From an uncultured beta proteobacterium (GTDB taxonomy: Bacteria; Pseudomonadota; Gammaproteobacteria; Burkholderiales; Burkholderiaceae): a DNA stretch of 64,000 nucleotides. The translations under genes and the position numbers were made by a program. Below the pieces are notes generated by a model. That model was not told where the DNA came from. It worked only from the letters and a program-made list of their open reading frames with translations, and did not search any database. The stretch lies in contig CAIJNI010000080.1 in the NCBI GenBank assembly GCA_903821995.1, positions 1 to 64,000 on the forward strand, in the 5' to 3' direction. Position 1 is the stretch's first letter, and each line of letters begins with the position of its first letter. Shown here one piece after another: positions 41,942-51,959 of this stretch.

Positions 41942-43135
41942 TTAAATTAAATTTAATCCAGTTAGTAAATCTTTTGTTAGATCTTCTATATGCTCAAGAC
42001 CCACCGATATTCTAACTAAACCATCTTCTATACCCGCTTGCTTTTTAGCTTCAGTTGATAAACGTCCATGAGTTGTAGTCGCAGGATGAGTAATTGTTGT
42101 ACGGGTATCACCAAGATTAGCAGTAATAGAACATAAGTTGGTATTGTCAATTACCATCCAGGCTTTCTCCACCCCCCCTTTTACAACAAAAGAAACAATA
42201 GCGCCGCCAGAGGTTTGCTGCTTCATAGCAAGTTCATGCTGCGGATGTGAGACTAATCCAGGATGAAATACGCGTTCAATTTTAGGGTGATCCTCTAGAA
42301 ATTGTGCAAGAAGAAGAGCATTTTGGCTTTGTTTCTCAACACGCAAAGATAGAGTCTCTAATCCTTTTAGCAATACCCAAGCGTTAAACGCCGAAAGTGT
42401 TGGCCCTGCAGTTCTAACAAAAGTAAAAAGTTTCGAAATAAATTCATTATTTCCAACTACAGCGCCACCCAAAACTCTCCCTTGGCCATCAAGATACTTT
42501 GTTCCAGAGTGAATGATAACGTCTGCCCCCAATGTCAGAGGTTTTTGTAAAACAGGAGTACAAAAACAATTATCTACAACAAATAATACTTTACTATTTT
42601 TTGCCAAATTAGAAATAGCTGCAATATCACCTATTTGAGTTAATGGATTTGAAGGAGTTTCTAAATAGAAAAGCTTAGTATTAGATTTTATCGCCTTTTT
42701 CCACTCATCAATATTGCTTAAATCTACATAAGTTGTTTCAATGCCGAATCGATTGAGAATGGTTGAGAACATTTGAATCGTTGCTCCAAAAACAGAGCGA
42801 GAACATACAATATGGTCTCCCGCTTGTAAATGGGTCATAGCAATAGCCATTATTGCGGCCATTCCAGAAGCAGTCGCTACGCACGCTTCGCCTCCTTCAA
42901 GAGCTGCAAGTCGTTCTTGAAACATAGAGACTGTTGGGTTTGTGAACCTTGAGTAAATAAAGCCAGTTTGCGCATTAGCGAATTTCTCTGCAGCCTCAGC
43001 CGAATTTTCAAAACAAAAGCTTGAAGTTAGAAAAATTGCTTCCGAGTGTTCATTAAATTGAGACCGTAGCGTTCCAGCCCTCACTGCAAGAGTATCAGGA
43101 TGCAAGTTGTCTGTTGAAAGTTTTTTATTACTCAC
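41942..43135 (-). CDS. metZ: O-succinylhomoserine sulfhydrylase
   Basis: PLP enzyme of the Cys/Met metabolism family that adds sulfide directly to O-succinylhomoserine to give homocysteine. The 397-residue protein has YSRFTNPTVSMFQERLAALE, the aspartate block FVVDNCFCTPVLQKPL, and the PLP lysine in IIHSGTKYLDGQGRVLGG. The following GLETLSLRVEKQ is typical of MetZ. MetZ against MetB/MetC is assigned by these blocks and by the purF-metZ linkage that is standard in beta- and gammaproteobacteria. Confidence 0.93.
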   Translation of the reverse strand: MSNKKLSTDNLHPDTLAVRAGTLRSQFNEHSEAIFLTSSFCFENSAEAAEKFANAQTGFIYSRFTNPTVSMFQERLAALEGGEACVATASGMAAIMAIAMTHLQAGDHIVCSRSVFGATIQMFSTILNRFGIETTYVDLSNIDEWKKAIKSNTKLFYLETPSNPLTQIGDIAAISNLAKNSKVLFVVDNCFCTPVLQKPLTLGADVIIHSGTKYLDGQGRVLGGAVVGNNEFISKLFTFVRTAGPTLSAFNAWVLLKGLETLSLRVEKQSQNALLLAQFLEDHPKIERVFHPGLVSHPQHELAMKQQTSGGAIVSFVVKGGVEKAWMVIDNTNLCSITANLGDTRTTITHPATTTHGRLSTEAKKQAGIEDGLVRISVGLEHIEDLTKDLLTGLNLI

Positions 43136-43156
43136 GATAAACCTTTAAATTACTTA

Positions 43157-44698
43157 TTAATCATTATTAAAAAGCTGTAAATGTAATTGAGATTTTGAAA
43201 AATCTCCAATATCAGCAGCCCGATCTTCCATTGACTCTGGATTAATTCTCGAAGCTTCAAGCGCATCTAGATAAGACTCGTTAATTCCGCCTGTTACATA
43301 ATCCCCATCAAAACATGATGCTTCAAAATTTTTAATCAGGGGATTTATATCTTGAATTGCTTGTTTTAAATCTGAGAGGTCGAGATAAATGAGATGATCG
43401 CTTCCTATAAGATCATTAATTTCAGTTATTGTTCTCCCATATGCAACTAGTTCACTTCTCGTTGGCATATCTATACCATAAACATTTGGAAAACAAACCG
43501 GTGGTGCCGCAGAAGCAAAAATCACTTTTCTAGCTCCAGCATTTCGAGCCATTTGAACAATTTCATATGAAGTTGTTCCTCTAACAATAGAATCATCAAC
43601 AATTAAAACGCATTTGTTTTCAAACTCTAATCGCATGGCGTTAAGCTTTTGCCGAACTGACTTTTTTCTAACAGCTTGGCCAGGCATAATAAATGTTCTC
43701 CCAATATATCGGTTCTTAAAAAAACCTTCTCGATACTCAAGATTTAATAATTTAGCAACTTGCATAGCTGCAGGTCTGCTTGAATCAGGGATTGGCATTA
43801 CAACATCAATATCTGAAACATCAACCTCACGAAGAATTTTTTGAGCTAGATAATCACCCATTTTCATCCTCACTTCAAAGATGGAAATGCCATCCATATA
43901 AGAGTCTGGGCGAGCTAAGTACACATATTCGAAAACACAAGGGGTTAATTGAGCATCTGCAACAATTTGTCGACTTGCAAAGTTACCATCTAAATCAATA
44001 AAAATAGCTTCACCTGGGCCAACATCCCTGACAAAATCAAATCCATTTCCCTCAATAGCAACGGACTCAGAGGTAATCATCCACTGAGTTTTTCCATGTC
44101 CAACATCTAAACGACCAATACACAATGGTCGGATACCAAAAGAGTCTCGAAAAGCAAGTAATCCATGGCCTGCAATGACACAAACAACAGCAAATGAGCC
44201 TTCTAATCTTTCATAAACTTGCTCAAGTGCCTCAAAAGCAGAAGCTGCATCAAGTGCAATACTATTAGTCGATCGTTGAATTTCATCTGCTAAAACATTA
44301 ATTAAGACTTCAGTATCAGAACTTGTATTTATGTGTCTACGATCACGGTAAGACATTTCGTCTCTTAGCTTTGCAGCATTTGTAAGATTACCATTGTGAG
44401 CTAATACCATTCCAAAAGGAGCATTTACATAGAATGGCTGGGCTTCCTCCTCACTACTGACGGAGCCTGCCGTTGGATAACGAACCTGACCAATTCCTGA
44501 GTTACCTATCAAGCCGCGCATATTGCGTGTTCTAAATACATCCCTTACCAATCCATTCGCTTTATGCATATGGAATGATGACCCATTATGAGTTGCAATG
44601 CCAGCTGCATCTTGCCCACGATGTTGGAGTAAAAGTAGAGAGTCATAAATTAATTGATTAACTGGATCATTCGCAACCACGCCGATTATTCCACACAT
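43157..44698 (-). CDS. purF: Amidophosphoribosyltransferase
   Basis: First step of purine synthesis, making phosphoribosylamine from PRPP and glutamine. The 513-residue protein begins MCGIIGVV, so Cys2 becomes the N-terminal nucleophile after methionine removal; there is no propeptide, as in E. coli. Further marks are LLQHRGQDAAGIAT, the glutaminase loop with HNGNLTN, and the PRPP loop VLIVDDSIVRGTT. It sits between cvpA and metZ with short gaps. Confidence 0.98.
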   Translation of the reverse strand: MCGIIGVVANDPVNQLIYDSLLLLQHRGQDAAGIATHNGSSFHMHKANGLVRDVFRTRNMRGLIGNSGIGQVRYPTAGSVSSEEEAQPFYVNAPFGMVLAHNGNLTNAAKLRDEMSYRDRRHINTSSDTEVLINVLADEIQRSTNSIALDAASAFEALEQVYERLEGSFAVVCVIAGHGLLAFRDSFGIRPLCIGRLDVGHGKTQWMITSESVAIEGNGFDFVRDVGPGEAIFIDLDGNFASRQIVADAQLTPCVFEYVYLARPDSYMDGISIFEVRMKMGDYLAQKILREVDVSDIDVVMPIPDSSRPAAMQVAKLLNLEYREGFFKNRYIGRTFIMPGQAVRKKSVRQKLNAMRLEFENKCVLIVDDSIVRGTTSYEIVQMARNAGARKVIFASAAPPVCFPNVYGIDMPTRSELVAYGRTITEINDLIGSDHLIYLDLSDLKQAIQDINPLIKNFEASCFDGDYVTGGINESYLDALEASRINPESMEDRAADIGDFSKSQLHLQLFNND

Positions 44699-44713
44699 AA
44701 AAATTCTTTCAAT

Positions 44714-45253
44714 TTATTTATTTAATTGCCGAATGTCAGTTGAATCACTAAGTTTTTGCACCCAATTATCTGGTAATAGATTTTTCATAAATCCAACCGT
44801 TGTTTCAACAAGAGGTCTAGTTAATGCATCTTTCCATTCATTACTCTTTGGGATATCAGTTAAAGCAACTAATGTTGACATTGCAACAACAATCAAAGCA
44901 CCTCTGAATAACCCAAACAATGTACCTAAAAACCTATCAATGAAGGATAGCCCTGCTGAGGATAAAACCTTAACCAGAGAATTCGCTATTAATTTTGCAA
45001 TAATCAAGGACGAAATAAACAAAAGAATGAAAGCTATGATAAGTTGCCCAGTCTCACCCCCTGGAAAAGCCGTTAACCATTTTTCAGATATTTGTTTAGA
45101 GAAGTTATATCCAATCCAAATGGATGCAACAAAGCCAACTAAAGAAATCAATTCCTTGATGAAACCTCTCATTAATCCAAGGATCCCAGAAAACCCAACG
45201 ATACCTAAAATCACAAAATCAAATGTAGTAAAAGCGAATGTGTTCATCATCAT
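44714..45253 (-). CDS. cvpA: CvpA family inner-membrane protein
   Basis: A 179-residue protein with four hydrophobic segments (about 10-27, 33-50, 65-90 and 105-125) and the family start FDFVILGIVGFSGILGLMRGFIKE. CvpA was named for colicin V production but is linked to envelope stress resistance and to purF expression because it is normally in the same operon, as here. Three adjacent methionine codons at the start leave its exact position uncertain by two residues. Confidence 0.93.
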   Translation of the reverse strand: MMMNTFAFTTFDFVILGIVGFSGILGLMRGFIKELISLVGFVASIWIGYNFSKQISEKWLTAFPGGETGQLIIAFILLFISSLIIAKLIANSLVKVLSSAGLSFIDRFLGTLFGLFRGALIVVAMSTLVALTDIPKSNEWKDALTRPLVETTVGFMKNLLPDNWVQKLSDSTDIRQLNK

Positions 45254-45264
45254 TGATATTGTGG

Positions 45265-46005
45265 TTAATTTTTAAGCTGAATTAATCTTGGAGATATTCC
45301 AATTGAAGAAATTTTTTGAACAAGCCCTTCTGCTTCAGATTTACTAGAAAGTGGTCCCACCCTTACCGTGTAAAGTGTATTATTCTCGTCTTTTTTCTTT
45401 TCTGTAATAGATGATGATATATTTTCATTCTTTAAACGGGCTTGCATTTTTTTGGCCGCTTCACTCGTTGAGAATGTTCCAACTTGAACAACATATTTTG
45501 CTTTAATCGACTTATCTGTTGGACTAGTATCTTTAGGTTTTTCTGACTCTAAGTTGGAAGGCTTTGCCGCTAATTTGTCAGGGCTTGATTTCCCATCACT
45601 ATTCTTTTTTAGATTATTTGCATCATCTACAACTTCCTCACCATCATTTAAAGACTGCTCACTGCTCTTAGTGGATTTTGGTGATTCAACCAGTTTTGCA
45701 TCAACTTGTTTATCAGGGAAGCTTAAAGGGGGTGGATCTTGAATAGAGTCTTGTTTCTTTTCATCAGTTACAGAGGTGACAACTTGCAAAATTACGTCAT
45801 TATTCACTTTTTTAGGCTGTGAATCAAACAACTTAGGTAACCCAATAATGGCAATTAAAACTAAAAAAATAGAACCTAATAGTCTATGTCGCGCTTTTTG
45901 TTTTTCTGGATTCTCTGCGTACTCATCTTCTGGCTCTGAACTATTTGAACCTGAGTCAGAAATATCAGATTTAGAATTCTTTAAGAAAGAAGGTAATGAA
46001 ATCAT
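45265..46005 (-). CDS. SPOR-domain cell division protein (DedD-like)
   Basis: A 246-residue bitopic membrane protein: short acidic cytoplasmic N-terminus, one membrane helix (LLGSIFLVLIAIIGLPKLF, about 42-60), a long low-complexity K/S/D/P-rich periplasmic linker, and a C-terminal SPOR domain (about 168-246; YVVQVGTFSTSEAAKKMQARL and YTVRVGPLSSKSEAEGL). SPOR domains bind denuded septal glycan. The folC-dedD-cvpA-purF order identifies it as the DedD counterpart. Confidence 0.9.
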   Translation of the reverse strand: MISLPSFLKNSKSDISDSGSNSSEPEDEYAENPEKQKARHRLLGSIFLVLIAIIGLPKLFDSQPKKVNNDVILQVVTSVTDEKKQDSIQDPPPLSFPDKQVDAKLVESPKSTKSSEQSLNDGEEVVDDANNLKKNSDGKSSPDKLAAKPSNLESEKPKDTSPTDKSIKAKYVVQVGTFSTSEAAKKMQARLKNENISSSITEKKKDENNTLYTVRVGPLSSKSEAEGLVQKISSIGISPRLIQLKN

Positions 46006-46054
46006 TGTTTAAGTTATAAAGTAAGAATAATTACACATACAAGTTAAATTAAAA

Positions 46055-47398
46055 TTAATGAGCTTGTGTAATACGAGTGGAACCCAAACTTGCCATCACA
46101 CCAGCAACTGTTAAGAATGATCCGAACACCACTATTCTATCATTTTCGGTGATGCTCTCAAGGGTTTCTGAATAGGCGTCTTTTGGACTTGATGAAACTG
46201 ATATTCCGGAGTCTATAGAATTTTTCACACCTTGATTTTCTAAAGCTAATTCCAAGGATTTTGCCTTTGCTGCTCGCTCAATAGGAAGATCAACGCAATG
46301 CCAATAATCTATTAGACCAAGCAGAGGTCTAATAATGTTTACTATGTCTTTATCAGACATTACGCCAAAAATAGCATGAGTGAAAGGAAAATAACCCATT
46401 TTGTCTATACTCTGCGCTAAAGCTGAGCATGCGTGCGGATTGTGCGCAACATCAAGAACAACGGTTGGTTTGCCAGGGAGTACCTGAAAACGAGCTGGAA
46501 GATCAACTAAAGCAAAACCAGTTCGTATATCCTGCACACCAACCGGAACAATATTTTTAAGTGCGGTAAGTGCCGCTAAAACAGCAGAGGCATTTAAAAG
46601 TTGATTTGCTCCTCTTAATGCGGGGTATCCAAGTCCACTAATGCGCTTATCGAGGCCTGCCCATGCCCATTGCTGCTGATCTCCTTGAAAGTTAAAATCT
46701 TTACCTTGAAGATAGAGTTTAGAGCCGATATCGTTAGCATATTTTATAAGAGAGTTTGGCGCTAAAGGATCTGCACAAATCGCGGGTTTGCCTGGTCGAA
46801 AAATACCAGCCTTCTCAAAGGCGATTTTTTCACGCGTATCACCCAAATAATCAACATGATCAATATCAATACTAGTAATAATCGAGCAGTCTGCATCAAT
46901 AATATTCACAGCATCTAAACGCCCACCTAAACCTACCTCTAAAATTACAATATCTAATTGAGACTTTGCAAATAAATTCAAAATAGCCAGAGTTGTAAAC
47001 TCGAAATAAGTAAGAGATACAGGCTTTGGAAGACTACACCGAGCTACTTCAACTGCAGAAAAATTCTCAAGTAGAATTGAATCCTCAACTTCTTCACCAT
47101 TAATCTTGGCGCGCTCATTAAATCTAAGTAAATGGGGTGATGTATGACAACCAACTCTATAGCCTGCAGTGTTAAAAATAGACTCTAAAAATGCACAAGT
47201 TGAACCTTTACCATTCGTCCCGCCAACCGTTATAACAGGACAAGAAAAATGAATTGCTAGTTTTTGTTTTACTTCGTTAATCCGATGAAGCCCCATATCA
47301 ATACCAACTGGGTGTGCATTTTCAAGATGATGCAGCCATGATTCTAAATTAGGAAAAGTATTGGGAGTCAATTGACCTTCGTTAATATACTGATTCAT
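46055..47398 (-). CDS. folC: Bifunctional folylpolyglutamate synthase/dihydrofolate synthase
   Basis: Mur-ligase-like enzyme adding glutamate to dihydropteroate and folates. The 447-residue protein has the P-loop VGGTNGKGSTCAFLE, the conserved TSPHLLRFNERAKING, the carbamylated-lysine/metal region with ILEVGLGGRLDAVN, and DHVDYLGDTREKIAFEKAGI. The C-terminal domain has VVLDVAHNPHA. It follows accD by 8 bp. Confidence 0.97.
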   Translation of the reverse strand: MNQYINEGQLTPNTFPNLESWLHHLENAHPVGIDMGLHRINEVKQKLAIHFSCPVITVGGTNGKGSTCAFLESIFNTAGYRVGCHTSPHLLRFNERAKINGEEVEDSILLENFSAVEVARCSLPKPVSLTYFEFTTLAILNLFAKSQLDIVILEVGLGGRLDAVNIIDADCSIITSIDIDHVDYLGDTREKIAFEKAGIFRPGKPAICADPLAPNSLIKYANDIGSKLYLQGKDFNFQGDQQQWAWAGLDKRISGLGYPALRGANQLLNASAVLAALTALKNIVPVGVQDIRTGFALVDLPARFQVLPGKPTVVLDVAHNPHACSALAQSIDKMGYFPFTHAIFGVMSDKDIVNIIRPLLGLIDYWHCVDLPIERAAKAKSLELALENQGVKNSIDSGISVSSSPKDAYSETLESITENDRIVVFGSFLTVAGVMASLGSTRITQAH

Positions 47399-47406
47399 TC
47401 AATAAC

Positions 47407-48282
47407 TTAACTAACTACACCATCAAATGTTTGCTTCAAAAGCAAAGATAGTAACTTTGATAATTCTGTCCTTAGTTCACGCCGATCAACAATCATATCA
47501 ATGCCACCTTTTTGCATCAAAAATTCCGAGCGCTGAAAACCATCCGGTAGCTTTTCTCTGACAGTCTGTTCAATGACTCTTGGACCCGCAAAACCAATTA
47601 ATGCCTTTGGTTCAGCAATAACGATATCCCCCATAAATGCAAAACTAGCTGATACTCCTCCCATTGTTGGATCACATAGAACGCTTATAAACGGGAGTTT
47701 TTCTTTTGCTAAGTAAGTAAGCATACTCGTTGTCTTTGCCATTTGAAGCAAAGATAAAAGGCTTTCTTGCATTCGCGCGCCACCTGTAGTGGTGATACAT
47801 ATGAATGGGACTTTTTGATCAATCGCATTCTGAACTCCAATAACAAAGCGCTCACCTACAACAGAGCCCATTGATCCCCCCATAAATTCAAATTCAAAAC
47901 ATGCAACGATGACTGGAAGTCCCTGAATTGATCCACCCATAACCACCATCGCATCTGTCTCACCTGTTGAATCCATTGCATCTTTAAGACGATCCGTATA
48001 TTTTTTTGTATCATTGAATTTCAAAGGATCCATCGGAACAATTTCCTGCGAAATTTCATACCGCCCCTCTTGATCGAGTAAGTGATCTATCCTGACTCGT
48101 GCGCTAATCCTCATATGATGTGAACATTTAGGACACACATGTAATGAAGCCTCAATATCTGTTCGATAGAGAACCGCCTCACAAGAAGGACATTTAACCC
48201 ATAACCCCTCAGGTACTGATTTACGGTTTGTTGGGTCTGAAGGTTGAATCTGCGGTGGCAATAGTTTATCTAACCAACTCAT
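47407..48282 (-). CDS. accD: Acetyl-CoA carboxylase carboxyltransferase subunit beta
   Basis: Half of the carboxyltransferase that makes malonyl-CoA with AccA. The 291-residue protein has the N-terminal zinc finger with Cys31, Cys34, Cys50 and Cys53, then the crotonase-like core with [16 protein letters not shown] and [32 protein letters not shown] follows. It starts 17 bp after trpA; trpA-accD-folC is a conserved proteobacterial run. Confidence 0.98.
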   Translation of the reverse strand: MSWLDKLLPPQIQPSDPTNRKSVPEGLWVKCPSCEAVLYRTDIEASLHVCPKCSHHMRISARVRIDHLLDQEGRYEISQEIVPMDPLKFNDTKKYTDRLKDAMDSTGETDAMVVMGGSIQGLPVIVACFEFEFMGGSMGSVVGERFVIGVQNAIDQKVPFICITTTGGARMQESLLSLLQMAKTTSMLTYLAKEKLPFISVLCDPTMGGVSASFAFMGDIVIAEPKALIGFAGPRVIEQTVREKLPDGFQRSEFLMQKGGIDMIVDRRELRTELSKLLSLLLKQTFDGVVS

Positions 48283-48299
48283 AATATTATTCCAATAAA

Positions 48300-49109
48300 T
48301 TAAAGGGGTATATCAGCATTTAATGCATTACGAATGACAAAGAGAAACTCTTCTAGCGATTTTGCTGATCCACCAATTGGCGCATCTTCTATTATCTTAA
48401 CTAATCTACTTCCAATGACTACCGCGTCTGCGGATTGACCAACAATTTTTGCAGAAGCAGCATCACTGATTCCAAAACCTACTGCAATTGGAATGTTAGT
48501 TTGTTTCCTGATATGGTCAATTGCATTAGCAACATCTGATGTATTGATGTTACTTGAACCTGTTACACCATTAAGTGAGACATAATAAATATAACCAGAT
48601 GCGATTTTCGCAACCGCTAAAATCCTCTCAGAACTTGAAGTGGGAGCCAATAAAAAAATTGTATCAATACCATGTAGTTTTAAGGATGTTGCTAACTCCC
48701 TGCACTCCTCAGGTGGATAATCAACCACTAATACACCGTTGACACCAGCTAAACTAGCTAGCCTGGCAAACTCATTTATTCCCATTTGTTCTATTGGGTT
48801 TGCATACCCCATCAGCACAACTGGCGTCTTAGAATTAGATTTACGAAATTCTCGAACCATGTCAAGACAGCTGTGCAGACTTGTTCCATTCAATAAGGCT
48901 CTTTCGGAGGCTCTTTGAATTACTGGACCATCAGCCATAGGATCAGAAAAAGGGATACCGAGTTCTATGACATCGGCTCCACCTCGAACTAAAGCATGCA
49001 TAAATAAAACTGTATCTTCTAGACTAGGATCTCCAGCCGTAATAAAGGGTATTAAGCCAGTCTTGCCTTGGCGTTTAAGCTCTATAAATAGTTCTTGAAT
49101 CAACGACAT
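48300..49109 (-). CDS. trpA: Tryptophan synthase alpha chain
   Basis: TIM-barrel subunit that cleaves indole-3-glycerol phosphate and passes indole to TrpB. The 269-residue protein shows [15 protein letters not shown], the catalytic glutamate in [19 protein letters not shown] with the aspartate in the same region, [18 protein letters not shown] and the phosphate site VGFGISDAA. It is 21 bp downstream of trpB. Confidence 0.98.
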   Translation of the reverse strand: MSLIQELFIELKRQGKTGLIPFITAGDPSLEDTVLFMHALVRGGADVIELGIPFSDPMADGPVIQRASERALLNGTSLHSCLDMVREFRKSNSKTPVVLMGYANPIEQMGINEFARLASLAGVNGVLVVDYPPEECRELATSLKLHGIDTIFLLAPTSSSERILAVAKIASGYIYYVSLNGVTGSSNINTSDVANAIDHIRKQTNIPIAVGFGISDAASAKIVGQSADAVVIGSRLVKIIEDAPIGGSAKSLEEFLFVIRNALNADIPL

Positions 49110-49130
49110 TTGATTTCCTTCATCATTAAT

Positions 49131-50324
49131 TTAAAGTGCAAGCTTTGCTCTCTGGGCAACAGTGTGCATATCTTTATCACCTCGACCTGATAAATTAACC
49201 AAAATAATTTTATCTTTTGGCAATGATTTAGCTAAATCACATGCATAAGAAATTGCATGACTTGTCTCAAGAGCTGGAATAATTCCTTCTATATGACAGC
49301 AATCATGAAATGCCTTTAGAGCATCATCATCTGTCACAGCTGTATATGTAGCACGGTGAGAATCCTTTAACCATGAGTGTTCAGGCCCTACTCCAGGATA
49401 ATCTAAACCCGCAGATACAGAATGTGTCTCCATAATTTGACCATCCGCATTTTGTATTAAATAAGTTCGATTACCATGCAATACACCAGGCGTACCCGCA
49501 CATAATGCAGCCGCATGGTGCCCAGTTTCTATTCCCTCACCAGCAGCTTCAACTCCGATGAGCTTTACCTCAGGATAGTTGATATAAGGATAGAAGATAC
49601 CCATTGCGTTAGAACCACCCCCTACACAAGCTAATACATAATCGGGCTGTCGACCGGTCATTTCTGGCATTTGTTCTAAACACTCTTTACCTATAACACT
49701 TTGAAAATCTCGAACCATCATTGGATAGGGGTGTGGACCAGCTACAGTACCGATAATATAAAAAGTATTATCAACGTTAGTGACCCAATCACGCATTGCT
49801 TCATTCAATGCATCTTTTAAAGTTTTGGACCCGGACTCAACAGGCACAACAGTTGCGCCAAGCAGTTTCATTCGGTAAATATTTTGAGCTTGCCTTGCAA
49901 CGTCTACACTACCCATATAGATAATGCATTCAAACCCAAAGCGAGCACAAATAGTTGCAGTAGCTACACCGTGCTGTCCTGCTCCGGTTTCAGCTATAAC
50001 ACGGCGCTTACCCATCCTTTTAGCCAACAATGCTTGACCTATCACATTATTAATTTTATGGGCACCCGTGTGATTAAGATCTTCTCGCTTAAAGTAAATT
50101 TGAGCGCCTCCAATTTGTTCACTCCAACGTTTAGCGTGATAAATCGGGGAAGGACGACCTACAAAATGCTTTAACTCGCTATGAAATTCTGCTAAAAATT
50201 CAGGATCATGTTGATATTTTGCATAGACCTGTTTTAACTCTTCTAAAGCAAACATTAAAGTTTCTGAAACGAATGTGCCACCGTAGGGACCAAAATGTCC
50301 ACGTTGATCAGGAAAATCGTACAT
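49131..50324 (-). CDS. trpB: Tryptophan synthase beta chain
   Basis: PLP enzyme condensing indole with serine. The 397-residue protein begins [16 protein letters not shown]. The PLP lysine is in [13 protein letters not shown], the catalytic glutamate in [15 protein letters not shown]. The glycine-rich phosphate loop [13 protein letters not shown] and the C-terminal [10 protein letters not shown] are intact. It sits between trpF (46-bp gap) and trpA. Confidence 0.98.
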   Translation of the reverse strand: MYDFPDQRGHFGPYGGTFVSETLMFALEELKQVYAKYQHDPEFLAEFHSELKHFVGRPSPIYHAKRWSEQIGGAQIYFKREDLNHTGAHKINNVIGQALLAKRMGKRRVIAETGAGQHGVATATICARFGFECIIYMGSVDVARQAQNIYRMKLLGATVVPVESGSKTLKDALNEAMRDWVTNVDNTFYIIGTVAGPHPYPMMVRDFQSVIGKECLEQMPEMTGRQPDYVLACVGGGSNAMGIFYPYINYPEVKLIGVEAAGEGIETGHHAAALCAGTPGVLHGNRTYLIQNADGQIMETHSVSAGLDYPGVGPEHSWLKDSHRATYTAVTDDDALKAFHDCCHIEGIIPALETSHAISYACDLAKSLPKDKIILVNLSGRGDKDMHTVAQRAKLAL

Positions 50325-50370
50325 ATTTATGCCTTTGTAAATAGGGTTTCAAATCCCTACAATTCTTTAA

Positions 50371-51042
50371 TTAATAAAATAAGCTATCTGCATGCCGGAC
50401 AGCCTCAACAAAAGTCTTCATCAAAGCAGCATCCTTTATCCCTTTAGATTTCTCAACACCACTAGAGACATCAACACCTAAAGGATGAAAGTGTTCAATG
50501 CACTTTTCCACGTTGTCTGAGTTCAACCCACCACTCAAAACGACCCGATGCGCGTTTTCTTTGAGCCATAATTTTGGAATAAGATCCCAATCAAAAGTTT
50601 TACCACCACCACCATAGCCTTCAACTACAGTATCCAATAACCAAGCATCTGCTTTCTTATATTGTAGGCAAAATTCAGAAAGTTTGAATTTTTTATCAAT
50701 TAATGCAGCCTTAATCCAAAATTTTCCCTGTGCAATCTCTGAGCAGCGTTCTGGCGACTCATCACCATGGAATTGCCATATATCAACATCCAAAGAAGAA
50801 TTAATTGACTTAACCTCTTTATCTGTAGCATTCACGACTAATGCGACCTTAGCAATGCGTGATGGCAGTTGTTGAGTTATTTCTGAAGCACGTAGAGGGG
50901 AAATATATCGCGAGCTTGGCTTATAAAAAACGAGTCCAATTGCATCAATCCCCAAAGATATTGCAGCTGAGATATCCTCAGAATTGGAAAGACCACAAAT
51001 TTTGATTCTAGTTTGTTCATGATTATAGTTAATAAAGTTCAT
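50371..51042 (-). CDS. trpF: Phosphoribosylanthranilate isomerase
   Basis: TIM-barrel isomerase of tryptophan synthesis. The 223-residue protein has the catalytic cysteine in RIKICGLSNSEDI, then GIDAIGLVFYKPSSRYI, VDIWQFHGDE, the catalytic aspartate in AWLLDTVVEGYGGGGKTFDW, and the phosphate-binding VLSGGLNSDNV and GVDVSSGVE. trpC, trpD and trpE are not linked here. Gene order truA-trpF-trpB-trpA is conserved in this clade. Confidence 0.97.
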   Translation of the reverse strand: MNFINYNHEQTRIKICGLSNSEDISAAISLGIDAIGLVFYKPSSRYISPLRASEITQQLPSRIAKVALVVNATDKEVKSINSSLDVDIWQFHGDESPERCSEIAQGKFWIKAALIDKKFKLSEFCLQYKKADAWLLDTVVEGYGGGGKTFDWDLIPKLWLKENAHRVVLSGGLNSDNVEKCIEHFHPLGVDVSSGVEKSKGIKDAALMKTFVEAVRHADSLFY

Positions 51043-51067
51043 TATATTAATATCGCAAGTTTATGTT

Positions 51068-51952
51068 TTATATGTAATTTTTATTAAATATAGATACTAA
51101 ATCGTGATGCGGGAATAGGCCACAGGCCAAATTTGGCTCTGGAATATTAAAATGATTTGGATATCCAACGCGTGTTAAATACAACCCATCTGGTGAGAAA
51201 GTGGGGGCAGCAAATGCACGATTTTTTTTCTCCAACAACTCTAAAATCCACTCTGGAGGGTTTTTACCCTGACCAATAAATAAGAGGCAAGCTATTATAT
51301 TTCTAATCATATGATGCAAAAATGCATTCCCTCTGATAAAAAAATATATTTTTGGCAGATCGGCTACGATTTCAAATTGATACAAAGTTTTAATCGGGGT
51401 CTTGCTTTGGCACTCAGATGACCTAAAACTCGAAAAATCATGCTCACCTATCAACATCGCAGCGGCTTGTTTCATAAAATCAATATTAAGCTCTTTTCCA
51501 GGAGGGAGCATTAAATAGCCAACTTTTTTATCCAATATTGGTGGCTCAATTGGGCCCACATAAAGTAAATACGAATAAGCTCTTTCTTGAGCAGAAAATC
51601 TTGCATCGAAATCACCGGGAACCTCTTGGGCCCACATAATACGTATAGAGCTCGGAAGATAAGAATTTACACCTCTGACCCAAGCAAAGGGTAATCTACT
51701 CACCGGAACATCTACATGGACGACTTGTCCAAGTGCATGAACACCCGTATCAGTCCTTCCAGCGGTAATTACCCTGTTTTTAGGGGAAGATGGCAAGGCT
51801 ATAAAACGGCTTAAGGCCTTTTCAATGTTATCTTGTATGGTACGTCCATCAACTTGACTTTGCCAACCGTTGAAATAACTCCCATCATATTGAACTCCTA
51901 ATGCAATCCTTTTTAAGATGGGTTTAATTGTTAAAGTTTCATTAGAAGTCAT
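51068..51952 (-). CDS. truA: tRNA pseudouridine(38-40) synthase
   Basis: Modifies uridines 38-40 in the anticodon arm of many tRNAs. The 294-residue protein has the family start LGVQYDGSYFNGWQSQ, the catalytic aspartate in TAGRTDTGVHALGQVVH, RAYSYLLYVG, and the FLHHMIRNII block. It starts 7 bp after fimV, the usual fimV-truA-trpF linkage. Confidence 0.97.
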   Translation of the reverse strand: MTSNETLTIKPILKRIALGVQYDGSYFNGWQSQVDGRTIQDNIEKALSRFIALPSSPKNRVITAGRTDTGVHALGQVVHVDVPVSRLPFAWVRGVNSYLPSSIRIMWAQEVPGDFDARFSAQERAYSYLLYVGPIEPPILDKKVGYLMLPPGKELNIDFMKQAAAMLIGEHDFSSFRSSECQSKTPIKTLYQFEIVADLPKIYFFIRGNAFLHHMIRNIIACLLFIGQGKNPPEWILELLEKKNRAFAAPTFSPDGLYLTRVGYPNHFNIPEPNLACGLFPHHDLVSIFNKNYI

Positions 51953-51959
51953 TATTAAG

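Noticed and set aside
44733..45275. 180-codon plus-strand frame over cvpA
   Set aside because: Almost exactly mirrors cvpA, which has clear membrane helices and operon context; the antisense peptide has no coherent features.
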